A stretch of 64,000 bases of DNA, taken from positions 1 through 64,000 of the forward strand of contig JAFLDL010000012.1 of assembly GCA_017302435.1 (NCBI GenBank). Reading direction: 5' to 3'. Position numbers and translations under genes: made by a program. Shown in pieces: positions 1 to 9,265 of the stretch. Source of the stretch: Candidatus Accumulibacter necessarius. Lineage in GTDB: Bacteria > Pseudomonadota > Gammaproteobacteria > Burkholderiales > Rhodocyclaceae. Each line of letters starts with the position of its first letter. The stretch's first letter is position 1. Below the pieces are notes generated by a model, which was not told the DNA's origin, did no database searches, and saw only the letters and a list, made by a program, of their open reading frames with translations.

Positions 1-283
1 GGATCAGCTCCTGATTGACTTCGCCAAACACCAGCGCATTGATCTTGTAGCGCGCCTGCGAAAAGGCTTGTGCCGTTACTTCGCGCACCGAGTCGGCGCG
101 ATTGCGCAGATTGGCGAAGAACTGATCGAGTTCGGACTGTACCGCGGCCTGGACTCCGGAGAGCAGAAAGCTCAGGACGGTCGGCAGCGTCAGGGTGCGT
201 TGGCGGGTAAAGTGTTTGGGGTCGAGCCGAGCTACTTCCATGAACTCTCTTGAAAGCAGATATTTAGAGAGCTTCATAAGCAT
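1..283 (-). mobile_element. IS4-family transposase, N-terminal part (cut by window edge)
   Basis: Reading the minus strand from ATG at 283 gives about 94 codons with no stop before the window edge. The start resembles IS4-type transposases: a basic stretch (DPKHFTRQRTLTLP) followed by FLLSGVQAAVQSELDQFF, the pattern at the N-terminus of DDE IS4 enzymes. A second in-frame ATG lies at 277. The catalytic DDE core is outside the window. The element sits against an acyl-CoA dehydrogenase whose 5' end is missing, so its left end, including the terminal repeat, should lie between about 284 and 405. I could not identify the inverted repeat by eye. Confidence 0.7.
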
Positions 284-343
284 ATTCGAATATTCAGGCT
301 GTCATGTGATTCTCCTTTATAAACAACGCTTTATACCGCCATT

Positions 344-2080
344 ATGCAAGACAGGTGTGATCGCCGCAACCGCGCACGAAAGTTATGCTTTGGTGCTAAC
401 TTGCGAGGATTGGTTCTCGCACCCCTAAATCTTTCGGGTGATCAGGAGGGTTGCCAGTTCAATGCCGGCGAAGTCAGCACTCCGGCCGGATTCAGGGAAG
501 CCTACCGGCAGTTTGTCGAAGGCGGCTGGCAGGGCCTCTCCTTTCCGGTCGAATACGGTGGTCAGGGCCTGCCAAACTCGCTCAGCGTCTTTAAGGCCGA
601 GATGATGGGTGCGGCCAACTGGTCGTTCAGCATGTATCCGGGGTTGAGCCTCGGCTGCATCAACACGCTCCTGCGCTATGCCAGCGAGGCACAGAAATCG
701 CAGTATCTGCCCGCCCTTATCAGCGGCGAGTGGACCGGCACCATGTGCCTGACCGAGCCACAATGCGGCACCGATCTGGCGCAGATCAGAACCCGGGCCG
801 AACCTCAGCCCGATGGCAGCTACCGGATCACCGGCACCAAGATGTTCATTTCCGCCGGCGATCACGATCTGGCCGAGAACATCGTGCATATCGTCCTCGC
901 CCGCCTGCCCGGTGCACCGGCGGGAACGCGGGGCATCTCGCTGTTCGTGGTGCCGAAGTTCCTCGTCGATGCGGATGGTTCGGCTGGCCAGCGCAACGCG
1001 GTCAGTTGCGGATCGATCGAACACAAGATGGGCATCCGCGCCTCGGCGACGGCCGTGCTGAATTTCGATGCCGCGGTCGGCGACCTGATCTTCGAGCCCA
1101 ACAAGGGGCTCGAAGCCATGTTCACCTTCATGAACACCGCGCGCATCGGCATCGCGCTGCAGGGTATTGCGCACGCGGAGGCCTCGTTTCAGGGTGCGCT
1201 GTCCTATGCCCGGGATCGCCGCTCGATGCGAGCACTGTCGGGAAAAAAGGAACCCGACTCGATTGCCGACGCCTTGATCTGGCACCCCGATGTGCGGCGC
1301 ATGCTGCTCACCCAGAAAGCCATCGCGGAAGGTGGCCGGGCGATGATTTATGCCGCCGCTCAGACCGCCGACCTGATGTTCAATGCGGTGCTCGAAGACG
1401 ATCGTGGGGCGCAGGCGCGATACGACAACATGCTCGGCTTCTACACGCCGATCCTCAAGGGCTTTCTGACTGAAATGGGTCTCGAGGCGGCCAATCTCGG
1501 CATGCAGGTGTTTGGCGGCCATGGCTACATCCACGAGCACGGAATGGAGCAGATTGCTCGCGATGCGCGCATCGCAACCCTGTACGAAGGCACCACCGGG
1601 ATCCAGGCACTTGACCTGCTGGGTCGCAAGGTGTTGATCGGCAGCCGGGGGAAATGCGTCCGCGACTTCACTCGCATCATCCTGCGCTTCGCCAGGCCGC
1701 AACTGGTCGCACGCGGGTCAATGGGCCGCATGGCTCGCTCGATGACCAGGCATGCCCTGCAGTGGAATCTGTTCACCCTGCAAATCATGGCACGGGCGGC
1801 CAGGGATCGGGATCTCGTCGGCTCGACCAGCGTCGACTACCTGATGTATTCGGGCTACGTGATGATGGGGTACTTCTGGGCCTTGCAGGCCGACCAGGCC
1901 GGTCAGCGTCTGCGCAGTGGCCAGGGTGCAGAATCAGCCGACTTCTATCGTGCCAAGATGCAGACCGCAGAGTTCTACTTTGATCGTCTGCTGCCGCGTG
2001 CCGACGCCCACCGCAGAAGCGCGCTGGCGCCGACGCGTTCGTTGATGCAGATGGATAATGGCAGTTTTGCGTTCCCCTGA
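344..2080 (+). pseudogene. acyl-CoA dehydrogenase (DmdC-like), 5' end replaced by IS element
   Basis: Large acyl-CoA dehydrogenase of the roughly 590-residue class that includes methylmercaptopropionyl-CoA and long-chain enzymes. These oxidise acyl-CoA to enoyl-CoA and pass electrons to ETF. Visible motifs are MCLTEPQCGTDL near residue 134 and LYEGTTGIQALDLLGRKV near 413, which carries the expected catalytic Glu, and the C-terminal domain is complete. Family-like sequence begins only at about 405 (VLAPLNLSGDQEG). The roughly 20 codons before it do not fit, and about 50 N-terminal residues of the family are absent. The adjacent IS4 transposase at 1-283 explains the loss. The start at 344 is therefore probably fortuitous and the product is likely inactive or not made. 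Confidence 0.8.
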
Positions 2081-2209
2081 TGCAGCGACGTCCGAGTGTG
2101 GTGAACGCCACGCTTGCAACGCCGGCGCATTCCAGCAACTGGCGCGCGACGCTGCGGAGAAAATCAAGCATACTGTTGGCCGAAATCCCGCCGTGCTGAA
2201 GAGGGCACA

Positions 2210-4873
2210 ATGACTGTCCGAAACCTCGAATTCCTCTTTCATCCCCGGTGCGTAGCGGTTGTCGCCGAACCCGACGAGCCGAGTCGCTATGCCGAGGTGG
2301 TCATTGCCAATCTGGTTGCCGGCGGATTTGCCGGTCCGGTCGTTTCCGTGGGCGCCAGGAAGCGCTCGCTGTTCGGCATCGGTGCCGATGTCCGCCTGGA
2401 CGAGTTCGTGGTCGTGCCCGACCTGGCGATCGTCTGCGCGACGCTGGATATGGTGCCGTCGATCATCAAGCAACTGGGAGCACGTGGCACGCGCGGCGTT
2501 ATCGTTGGGCCCTGGCTATGGCACAGGATGAGCAGCAACGAGATCGCGGCGGCGCGCAAGGCCATCCTTGAGGCGGCGCGACCGTACATGATCCGCATCC
2601 TCGGCCCGGGAAGCGGTGGCCTCGTCGTGCCGGCGCGAGGTCTCAATGCCAGCGCCGCCCCGGTTTCGATCATGCCGGGGAAAGTCGCCCTGGTCACCCA
2701 GTCGACGGCGATCACCGCTGCCGTGCTTGATCGCGCCGGCAGCAGGGGCATCGGTTTCTCGACGGTACTGCACCTGGGCGCCAGTATCGATGTCGATCTG
2801 GCCGACGTGCTCGACTGGCTGGCGGTAGACCGGGACACCCAGTCGATCCTGGTGCAGTTCGACGAAATCTCGGGCGGACGCAAGTTCATGTCAGCGGCAC
2901 GTGGCGCCGCGCGCAACAAACCGGTTGTCGCCATTCGCGGCGGACCGGTGAAGCCACGGCACGCGGTGACCACGCCATTCAATGCCGACGACGTCTACGA
3001 GGCGGCCCTGCAACGCGCCGGCTGGGTGCGCATCGACACCCTGGGCGATGTGTTTGAAGCCATCGAGGCGATGGCGCGGGTGCGCCCTCTGCGCGGCGAG
3101 CGCCTGACCATCCTGGCCAACGGCCACGGCCTCGGGCGGATTGCCGGCGACACGCTGCTACATTCCGGCGGCGAGCTGGGCAGCCTCTCCCGCGACACCG
3201 TCAAGCGCCTCGAGGAACTGCTGCAGACCCGTTCATCGCTGTCCAACCCGCTGGCGCTGCCATCCGATGTCAGACCGAGCCACTGGGCAGCAGCGCTCTC
3301 GGCCGTGCTCGCCGACAGCAATACCGACACCGTGCTGACCGTCTGCTCGCCGTCGCCGTTCGCCGCCAGCGCCGATGTTGCTACGGCGATATGCGAGGTG
3401 TCCGGCACAGCCGAGCGCAGCGTCTTCACCTGCTGGGTCGGCGGCGCCGCAATGCTCGAAGCGCAACGGATTGCGGCGGCGAACGCGGTGTTGAGCCATG
3501 ACTCGCCGGAAAAGGCGATCGCGGTCTTTCTCGGTGTCGTCAATTACCGGCGCAATCGCCGCTTGCTCCAGCAGATGCCGCCGTCGCTGGCGGAGAGTTT
3601 CTCGCCGGATGTCGACGCCGCCCGCAGCGTGCTCAGAGAGGCGATCGATGGCGGGGCAGGGGCCTTGTCGCCCCGCCAGGCGCGGCGTCTGCTGCAGGCC
3701 TACGGGATTGCCGTCGCCGACTCGCCGCTGGCCGGCAGCATAGATGCGGCGATCCTGGCTGCGGGCGATCTCGGCTATCCGGTCGATCTCGGGCTGGTAC
3801 TCGCCGATGGGGCCGAGTTTGCTCAGGTCGCGTCGGGACTGCGCTCGCCGGCCGAGATCCGGATCGCCGCCCGCGGGCTGCGCAGCAGTGCGCGGACGCA
3901 GCGGCCGGGCAGCCGGGTCAGCCGCTATCGACTGCGATCGAGCGTCGCCCACAGCCGTGCGCCGGCAATGCGCCTTGGTGTGGCCGACGATCCGGTGTTC
4001 GGTCCGGTGATCTTCCTTGGCCTGGCGTCGGCCGCGGGCGGCCGCACGGGCCGCGTCGTCGTGGCGCTGCCGCCGCTCAACCTGGTACTGGCCCGCGATC
4101 TGGTCACGCGCAGCCGCTTTGCCGAAGGGATGCCCGAAGACGATCGGGAGGCGCTGCAGGCAGCGGTCAGCAATGCGCTCGTTCGCTTGTCGCAACTGCT
4201 CACGGACCTCGACGAGCTGACCGGTGTGACGCTCGATCCGCTGCATGTCGAGACCTCGGGTGTGGTCGTTCTGGAAGCGCACATCGGCATCGGACGGGCG
4301 GCGCGCAGGACGGGCCTGCGCCGCTTTGCGATTCGACCCTACCCGAAAGAACTTGAGCAGCCAGTCGAATGGTGTGGCCACACGCTCCTGATCCGGCCGC
4401 TTCGACCGGAGGACGAGACGACCCTTGGCGAACTCCTCAACTCGCTGGATGCCGAAGATTCCCGCATGCGTTTTTTTGACTCGATCAGGAGCCTGCCGCG
4501 TGCCCGCCTCGCCCGCTTCAGTCAGATCGACTACGATCGGGAGATGGCGCTGGTGGCGATCGAGCGCGACAGCGACGGGGTCGAGCATTCGCTCGGCGAG
4601 GTGCGCGCGGTTGCCGAGCCGGGCAATGCCTTTGCTGACTTTGCCGTCGTCGTCCGATCTGCTCTCAAGGGCCAGGGACTCGGACGGCTGTTGATGGAGA
4701 GCCTGATCAGCTACTGCCGCCGGCGCGGCATCGGTGAGTTGCGTGGCGAAGCGCTCGACGGCAACCTGCGCATGCAGCGGCTGGCCAAGCACCTCGGTTT
4801 CCAGCTCACGACGGGCGCCGATCGCGGCACGGTTGACCTTCGGCTGCGGCTCCGCGAGCCGGAGAAGGTCTAG
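2210..4873 (+). CDS. PatZ-like protein: acyl-CoA synthetase (NDP-forming) domains fused to GNAT acetyltransferase
   Basis: Protein of 887 residues with the layout of bacterial protein lysine acetyltransferases (PatZ/Pka). An NDP-forming acyl-CoA synthetase CoA-binding domain comes first (about 1-130), then a ligase-like region and an ATP-grasp-like part (about 480-700), and a C-terminal GNAT domain (about 719-885). The GNAT acetyl-CoA loop is visible as KGQGLGRLL near residue 814. In PatZ the ligase part is regulatory and the GNAT part acetylates lysines, for example on acetyl-CoA synthetase. ATG 2210 is chosen because the conserved protein starts at MTVRNLEFLFHPRCVAVV; the open frame extends 32 codons upstream without similarity. 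It follows the broken dehydrogenase by about 130 bases on the same strand. Confidence 0.82.
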   Translation: MTVRNLEFLFHPRCVAVVAEPDEPSRYAEVVIANLVAGGFAGPVVSVGARKRSLFGIGADVRLDEFVVVPDLAIVCATLDMVPSIIKQLGARGTRGVIVGPWLWHRMSSNEIAAARKAILEAARPYMIRILGPGSGGLVVPARGLNASAAPVSIMPGKVALVTQSTAITAAVLDRAGSRGIGFSTVLHLGASIDVDLADVLDWLAVDRDTQSILVQFDEISGGRKFMSAARGAARNKPVVAIRGGPVKPRHAVTTPFNADDVYEAALQRAGWVRIDTLGDVFEAIEAMARVRPLRGERLTILANGHGLGRIAGDTLLHSGGELGSLSRDTVKRLEELLQTRSSLSNPLALPSDVRPSHWAAALSAVLADSNTDTVLTVCSPSPFAASADVATAICEVSGTAERSVFTCWVGGAAMLEAQRIAAANAVLSHDSPEKAIAVFLGVVNYRRNRRLLQQMPPSLAESFSPDVDAARSVLREAIDGGAGALSPRQARRLLQAYGIAVADSPLAGSIDAAILAAGDLGYPVDLGLVLADGAEFAQVASGLRSPAEIRIAARGLRSSARTQRPGSRVSRYRLRSSVAHSRAPAMRLGVADDPVFGPVIFLGLASAAGGRTGRVVVALPPLNLVLARDLVTRSRFAEGMPEDDREALQAAVSNALVRLSQLLTDLDELTGVTLDPLHVETSGVVVLEAHIGIGRAARRTGLRRFAIRPYPKELEQPVEWCGHTLLIRPLRPEDETTLGELLNSLDAEDSRMRFFDSIRSLPRARLARFSQIDYDREMALVAIERDSDGVEHSLGEVRAVAEPGNAFADFAVVVRSALKGQGLGRLLMESLISYCRRRGIGELRGEALDGNLRMQRLAKHLGFQLTTGADRGTVDLRLRLREPEKV

Positions 4874-4887
4874 CCGCAGCGCCAGCC

Positions 4888-4904
4888 GCCGATCGCGAAT
4901 CGGC
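4888..4904. terminator. weak hairpin between convergent genes
   Basis: A 6-bp stem (GCCGAT / ATCGGC) with a 5-nt loop lies in the 50-base gap between two convergent genes. No T-run follows on either strand, so a terminator role is only suggested by position. Confidence 0.25.
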
Positions 4905-4923
4905 TCGCCAGCGTCAACAGATC

Positions 4924-6201
4924 TCACCGCAAGGCAGCGACCCTGGCGGCGAAGCCCTGCAGGTCTGCGTCGCGCAAGCCGAGCAGAACCGGTCGACCGG
5001 CGCGGCGATGGATGTTGATCTTGGCGTTGAAGACTCGATGCGGCTGGCCGTGCTTGTCGGTGAGTTCGTACTCGCGAATATGGTAGGCATCGCTGAGCTG
5101 GCCTTCGGCGTCGTGGCGCGGTGGTCCGGTAAGGTAGCAGGCGATGGAATCGATCTCGGCTCCAGCCAGGCTGACACCGTTGAGCTGCCGCGTCAGTTCG
5201 CGCGCACGCTGCACAAAGCCGAGGCTGTCGAGAGTGACCGTGCGTCCGTCCGCTTCGTCGATCATCTGTGTTTCGAACTTCCCCACCAGAATCTGCCCTG
5301 GCAGGGCACGCTCGATCATTCGCGCCAGCTCGATCGTCACCGGGCCGACCAGGTAGCTGAACGACGTCGGGTTCAGTCCCTCGGATTGGTGGAACTCGTA
5401 ATGCGATCCGACATGAAAGCAGGCTCGCAATTGTGGCACCGCGCCCGGCAGCGAGGTTCGCTCGCTCGCCAGCGCGTTGTCGGCAAGAATGAACTGCATG
5501 AGCTGATAAAGCTCTACGTTGGCGGCGACCCCGCGCATCCGGTTCCAGATGTAAAAGCCGTCACCTGTCGTCGTCCGCGCGAAGTTGATGTTGATTTCGC
5601 GATCGAGCAACCGGGCGTACGCGGCATTGACCGAGCACGACAGACTGTTCAGCTGGACCACCTGATGCAACGGCGGCCGCAGCGAAAAGCCCACCGCATC
5701 AAGCAGGATCACTGCACGGTCTTCGACCAGGCGGAGTCCGTAGCGCTCGACCAGCGCCGCCAGCAGTGGCAGGCCGAGGTCGTCGAGCGGCGAGAATGGA
5801 AGGTCGACCGAATGCGGCGTCACCCTCAGTTCGCTGGCGATCTGAGCGAAATCGTCTGGCGGCAGATGCGTCCGTCGCGCCAGTAGCTCCTGCAGCAGGG
5901 CCGATCGGCGCCGGGATTCGGTTTCGTCGGTCGCCTCACCGACGAACTCGATGAGCAGCGTATGCGGCGCGAGCAGCACCAGCAAGCCGCGTGGCAGCAA
6001 GGTCCATGCGTAGATCAGATTCTCGCCAAGGTTCCACAACGAATAAAGTCGCTGATCAAGGTGCGATACGTTGCGCCGTACCTGGGCTTCGGCCGAGCCA
6101 ACCGGCATCGGGTAAGCCATGAATCCGTCGAGCCAGGACTTGCGCTGGCGGGTATCGTCGATCACTCTCAGTCGCCCCCTCGTTAAGACTGCCCCCCTCA
6201 C
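4924..6201 (-). CDS. protein with degenerate class III nucleotidyl-cyclase-like domain
   Basis: Soluble protein of about 425 residues that I cannot name. The middle resembles a class III adenylate/guanylate cyclase fold: TTTGDGFYIWNR near residue 210 matches the GDGF element, and a later stretch near 285-305 (GPVTIELARMIERA, then PGQILVG) matches the usual end of the domain. The first metal-binding Asp expected before GDGF is not evident (VQLNSLSCSVNAAYARLLD), so catalysis is doubtful and a sensor or binding role is possible. The start is a GTG at 6201; an ATG at 6120 is an alternative with no better ribosome site. It converges with the PatZ-like gene. Confidence 0.6.
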   Translation of the reverse strand: MRGAVLTRGRLRVIDDTRQRKSWLDGFMAYPMPVGSAEAQVRRNVSHLDQRLYSLWNLGENLIYAWTLLPRGLLVLLAPHTLLIEFVGEATDETESRRRSALLQELLARRTHLPPDDFAQIASELRVTPHSVDLPFSPLDDLGLPLLAALVERYGLRLVEDRAVILLDAVGFSLRPPLHQVVQLNSLSCSVNAAYARLLDREININFARTTTGDGFYIWNRMRGVAANVELYQLMQFILADNALASERTSLPGAVPQLRACFHVGSHYEFHQSEGLNPTSFSYLVGPVTIELARMIERALPGQILVGKFETQMIDEADGRTVTLDSLGFVQRARELTRQLNGVSLAGAEIDSIACYLTGPPRHDAEGQLSDAYHIREYELTDKHGQPHRVFNAKINIHRRAGRPVLLGLRDADLQGFAARVAALR

Positions 6202-6350
6202 GCATTGTAAGGGAACTCAACGCGGCAACCGCGATCTGTTGGATCTATTTCAGTGACAGTATATGTAATTGCCTGATTTCCGCCTCTCGGGGAGAGTCAG
6301 TCCAACTTTGCAGCGGTCGTCACCCACAAGCGTCGACCCGGCGACAGCGC

Positions 6351-7589
6351 TCAACTGCCCATGCCGTGGAAACTTCCAGCGTCTTTCCTGCGCAGGGCGT
6401 GGACCCTGGCCAGGCCACCGCGCGCGGTCTCGCGGTAACTCGCCTTGAGGTCGCAACCCGTCTCCCACATGGTACGAACCACCTCGTCGAAGGAGACGAT
6501 GTGGTGGCCGTCGGAGAGCAGGGCGTAGGCCGCGCAGTCGACGGCGCGGACGGCGGCGATTGCATTACGTTCGATGCAGGGAATCTGAACGTAGCCGCCG
6601 ATCGGGTCGCAGGTGAGGCCCAGATGATGTTCCAGCCCCATCTCCGCCGCGTACTCGATCTGCCGTACCGAACCCCCCAGGAGTTGCGCAGCGGCCCCGG
6701 CCGCCATCGCGCAGGCCGTCCCGACCTCGCCCTGGCAGCCGACTTCGGCTCCCGAGATCGACGCGTTGCGCTTGACGATGTTGCCGATCATCCCGGCCGT
6801 CGCCAACGCGCGGTGGATCTTCTCGTCCGGCAGCCGCGCATTCTGTTGCAGGAAGAAGAGGACGGCGGGCAGCACGCCGCAGGCACCGCAGGTCGGCGCG
6901 GTCACCACCTCGCCGCCGGCGGCATTCTCTTCCGATACCGCCAGCGCGTAGGCGAACTGCAGAGCGGTCTGGCCGAAGTAGCCAGCCAGGCTCTGCGCGC
7001 GGGCATGATAGGCCGAAGCCTTGCGTGGCACGTTGAGCGTCCCCGGCAAACGCCCTTCCGCGTTCAGGCCGGTCGCTATCGTCTGCCGCATGCTCTTCCA
7101 GACGCTGGCCAGATGAGACCAGATCAGCGGGCCTTCGTGGCGGTCGACGATTTCCCAGATGCACGGTCCTTGGCGTTCGGTCTCGTCGAGAATCGCGTCC
7201 ATGCCGGCATGCGGATAGACTTCGCCGCCGCCGTCGGGCTGCCCGTTCTCGTCGAGCAGGGCGCCACCCCCGACAGAGTAGGCAACCTGTGCTGCGAGGA
7301 CCCGGCCGCCGCCGTCGAGCGCCTCGAACTGCATCCCATTTGGGTGAAGCGGCAGCGAGTGCTCGGGCAGCCAGACGATATCGACCGGCGTCGGGGCGAA
7401 CGGCGTGCTGACGGCCAGATCGGTGAGGTGGCCCCGACCGGTGGCCGCCAGCGTGCCGTAGAGCGTGACGCGCAGGCGTGCCGCCGTCGGGTTGGCGGCC
7501 TTGAACGCCGTCGCGGCAAAGCGAGGCCCCATGGTGTGGCTGCTCGAAGGGCCGAGGCCGATGCGATAGAGCTCCTGCAGGGATTTCAT
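6351..7589 (-). CDS. sdaA: L-serine dehydratase (iron-sulfur dependent)
   Basis: L-serine ammonia-lyase (EC 4.3.1.17) converts serine to pyruvate and ammonia using a [4Fe-4S] cluster. The protein is 412 residues, shorter than the 450-460 residues of E. coli SdaA. The N-terminal [16 protein letters not shown] and the alpha-chain cysteine motifs APTCGACG (about 231), CQGEVGTAC and CDPIGGY (about 326) are all present, so the cluster ligands look intact. ATG 7589 is chosen because homology begins at [11 protein letters not shown]; the frame stays open to 7964 but that extension is low-complexity and Arg-rich. It appears monocistronic. Confidence 0.88.
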   Translation of the reverse strand: MKSLQELYRIGLGPSSSHTMGPRFAATAFKAANPTAARLRVTLYGTLAATGRGHLTDLAVSTPFAPTPVDIVWLPEHSLPLHPNGMQFEALDGGGRVLAAQVAYSVGGGALLDENGQPDGGGEVYPHAGMDAILDETERQGPCIWEIVDRHEGPLIWSHLASVWKSMRQTIATGLNAEGRLPGTLNVPRKASAYHARAQSLAGYFGQTALQFAYALAVSEENAAGGEVVTAPTCGACGVLPAVLFFLQQNARLPDEKIHRALATAGMIGNIVKRNASISGAEVGCQGEVGTACAMAAGAAAQLLGGSVRQIEYAAEMGLEHHLGLTCDPIGGYVQIPCIERNAIAAVRAVDCAAYALLSDGHHIVSFDEVVRTMWETGCDLKASYRETARGGLARVHALRRKDAGSFHGMGS

Positions 7590-8057
7590 CGGCTTGCTCT
7601 GCCTGTCGAAAGTCTCGCGAAATTGTCCATGAGTCTGGTCCGCCAAACTGGTGTCTGCCGCGCGGCCGTGCTTACCGCCATGGCCAGCGTCGCGGGAGCG
7701 GTCACCGCATCTGCGACACCGCGGGAGCACTCGCCTGCACCGTTGCAGGCGATGGATGGCGGCGATGGCCCCGCACCGGGCGCCGCGACCAGCCGCCGCG
7801 CTCACCCCGCAGTTGGTCGATTCCCCGGTCCATGGCGGCTGTCGCCGTGGCCCGAAGTCGGCCGACGCCTGCGTGTACCGCCATCCGCTATAAGGTGAGT
7901 CTTCGCGCGCGGCCGCAAGTTCAGGCTCGGCGAGAAATTCCGCAAACGCGGCGCACCCTGGCACTCTGGCACCCTGGCGCTCCGGCTCGCCGATCGCAGA
8001 GGCGCGTGTTGTGGTCAGCGCAATACTGTATTTACTATACTGTCCCCGAAATGGATG
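7590..8057. other. 468-base stretch without a supported gene
   Basis: Open frames here (an extension of the serine dehydratase frame, and a plus-strand frame from 7629 with an Ala-rich start) have no recognisable domain and look like products of high GC. A pair of ATACTGT direct repeats at 8023-8029 and 8037-8043 is the only ordered element I see. Confidence 0.5.
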
Positions 8058-8453
8058 CTATCTGGAGAGGTCCCGCATGTGGGCAGCAACCTGCAGCAGC
8101 TGGGTCTGATTCATCCCGACGATGTATTTGCGGCTGACGGTACTCACCAGTTTGACCGCGCCGGCCATTGCGAGGCGTGCTGATTGCTCGGCGATCATGC
8201 CGACCTGGGCACGCCTGAGCGCCTTCAGGAAGTAATAGTCCATCCCCGCCTGGGTGAGTTCGGCGACCAGTTCGGCGACCGCCGCGCCATGCCGCGTATC
8301 GGCGGGGGTGTTTTCAAGCGCTGCCAGCACGGCATCGGCTTTATCGCGCAGCGCCTGCGAATGATGGAAGCGCATGTGGGGCCCGGCGCTGGCCGAGGTC
8401 TCGGCAGGCTTCGTCGTGCCCGTGGTTACGCTCTTTTTCGCTGCAGTGGCCAT
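8058..8453 (-). CDS. hypothetical protein, small helical
   Basis: Protein of 131 residues with no family I recognise. The first 25 residues are Ala/Thr/Lys-rich and probably disordered. The remainder is predicted-helical in character with a conserved-looking core (GMDYYFLKALRRAQVGMIAEQSARLAM). There is no signal peptide or membrane segment. It starts 23 bases after the stop of the OmpA-like lipoprotein gene on the same strand, so the two are probably cotranscribed. Codon use matches its neighbours, which favours a real gene. Confidence 0.6.
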   Translation of the reverse strand: MATAAKKSVTTGTTKPAETSASAGPHMRFHHSQALRDKADAVLAALENTPADTRHGAAVAELVAELTQAGMDYYFLKALRRAQVGMIAEQSARLAMAGAVKLVSTVSRKYIVGMNQTQLLQVAAHMRDLSR

Positions 8454-8476
8454 GATGTTCCGATCAACGCGGTTGC

Positions 8477-9142
8477 TCAGCGAGGCGGTTCCGCGATGAA
8501 AATCTCGACGCGGCGGTTCATCGCGCGCCCAGCCGCCGTTGCATTGTCGGCGATTGGCTGACGCGAACCAAGACCGTCGATCGCCATGCGACTGGACGCC
8601 ACGCCACGCATGGCCAGGTAGTCGCGCGTCGCTGCTGCCCGGTTGACCGACAAGGGATTATTCACCGCATCGCTGCCCGTGCTGTCGGTATGGCCGACGA
8701 TCCTGATCGTCGTCACCGGGTGCTGGTTGAGGCTGTTGGCCAGGCGATCAAGCACCGGGCGCATGTCCGGCTTGATGTCATAGCGGCCGACATCGAACGA
8801 GATGTCGCTCGGGATGTCGAGCTTGAGTTGGTTATCGGCCGTTTGTGACACCTGCACCCCCGTGCCGGCAGTGGCCTGCTCCATCGTCGCCTTCTGTTCC
8901 TGCATGCGCTGCGACCACAGATAGCCGCCGGCCGCCCCGAGCGCCGCACCGACGGCAGCCCCGGTGGCGGTACTCTTGCCCTTGCTGCCGCCAGCCGTCG
9001 CGCGGCCGACCACGGCCCCGGCCACGGCACCGATCGCGGCGCCGGTCGTGGTGTCACGCTGGGTTTCCGTCATGCCGGCGCAACCCACCAGCGAGCTGAC
9101 AGCGAAGCTGACGGTCGTCAGCGAAAGGATGATTCTTTTCAT
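8477..9142 (-). CDS. OmpA-family outer-membrane lipoprotein with glycine-zipper (YiaD-like)
   Basis: Lipoprotein of 221 residues. A signal peptide ends in a lipobox, SSLVGC, with the acylated Cys at about 21. Next comes a glycine-zipper segment rich in GAAIGAVAGAVVG-type repeats (about 35-80). A C-terminal OmpA/MotB peptidoglycan-binding domain (about 105-221) contains GHTDSTGSDAVN and NRRVEIFI. It should anchor the outer membrane to peptidoglycan. ATG 9142 is preferred because TTGGAGG lies 8 bases upstream; the longer frame from 9157 starts with TTG inside that ribosome site. It is first in a probable two-gene operon with the 131-residue hypothetical. Confidence 0.88.
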   Translation of the reverse strand: MKRIILSLTTVSFAVSSLVGCAGMTETQRDTTTGAAIGAVAGAVVGRATAGGSKGKSTATGAAVGAALGAAGGYLWSQRMQEQKATMEQATAGTGVQVSQTADNQLKLDIPSDISFDVGRYDIKPDMRPVLDRLANSLNQHPVTTIRIVGHTDSTGSDAVNNPLSVNRAAATRDYLAMRGVASSRMAIDGLGSRQPIADNATAAGRAMNRRVEIFIAEPPR

Positions 9143-9265
9143 CGCCTGAGCCTCCAAGGGTGAGAAAGTCTACGTGTTGTCAATAAGTATGGCTGGCGAT
9201 TGCAGCCATAGTCAATCCTGGATCTCTTCGCCGCAGGCCTGCCAGGCCGCACGCGGTCCACGCGT

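Noticed and set aside
425-1702. Long minus-strand open frame opposite the acyl-CoA dehydrogenase
   Set aside because: It is a shadow of a well-supported gene at high GC and its translation has no recognisable domain.
3233-4927. 564-codon minus-strand frame opposite the PatZ-like gene
   Set aside because: Arg/Gln/Ala-rich composition of an antisense frame, while the plus-strand protein has complete domains.
7590-7964. N-terminal extension of the serine dehydratase frame
   Set aside because: Arg/Cys-rich sequence without similarity; family homology starts at ATG 7589.
8021-8045. Possible LexA box at the ATACTGT repeats
   Set aside because: The two half-sites are direct and not inverted (no ACAG partner), so it does not fit a LexA operator.
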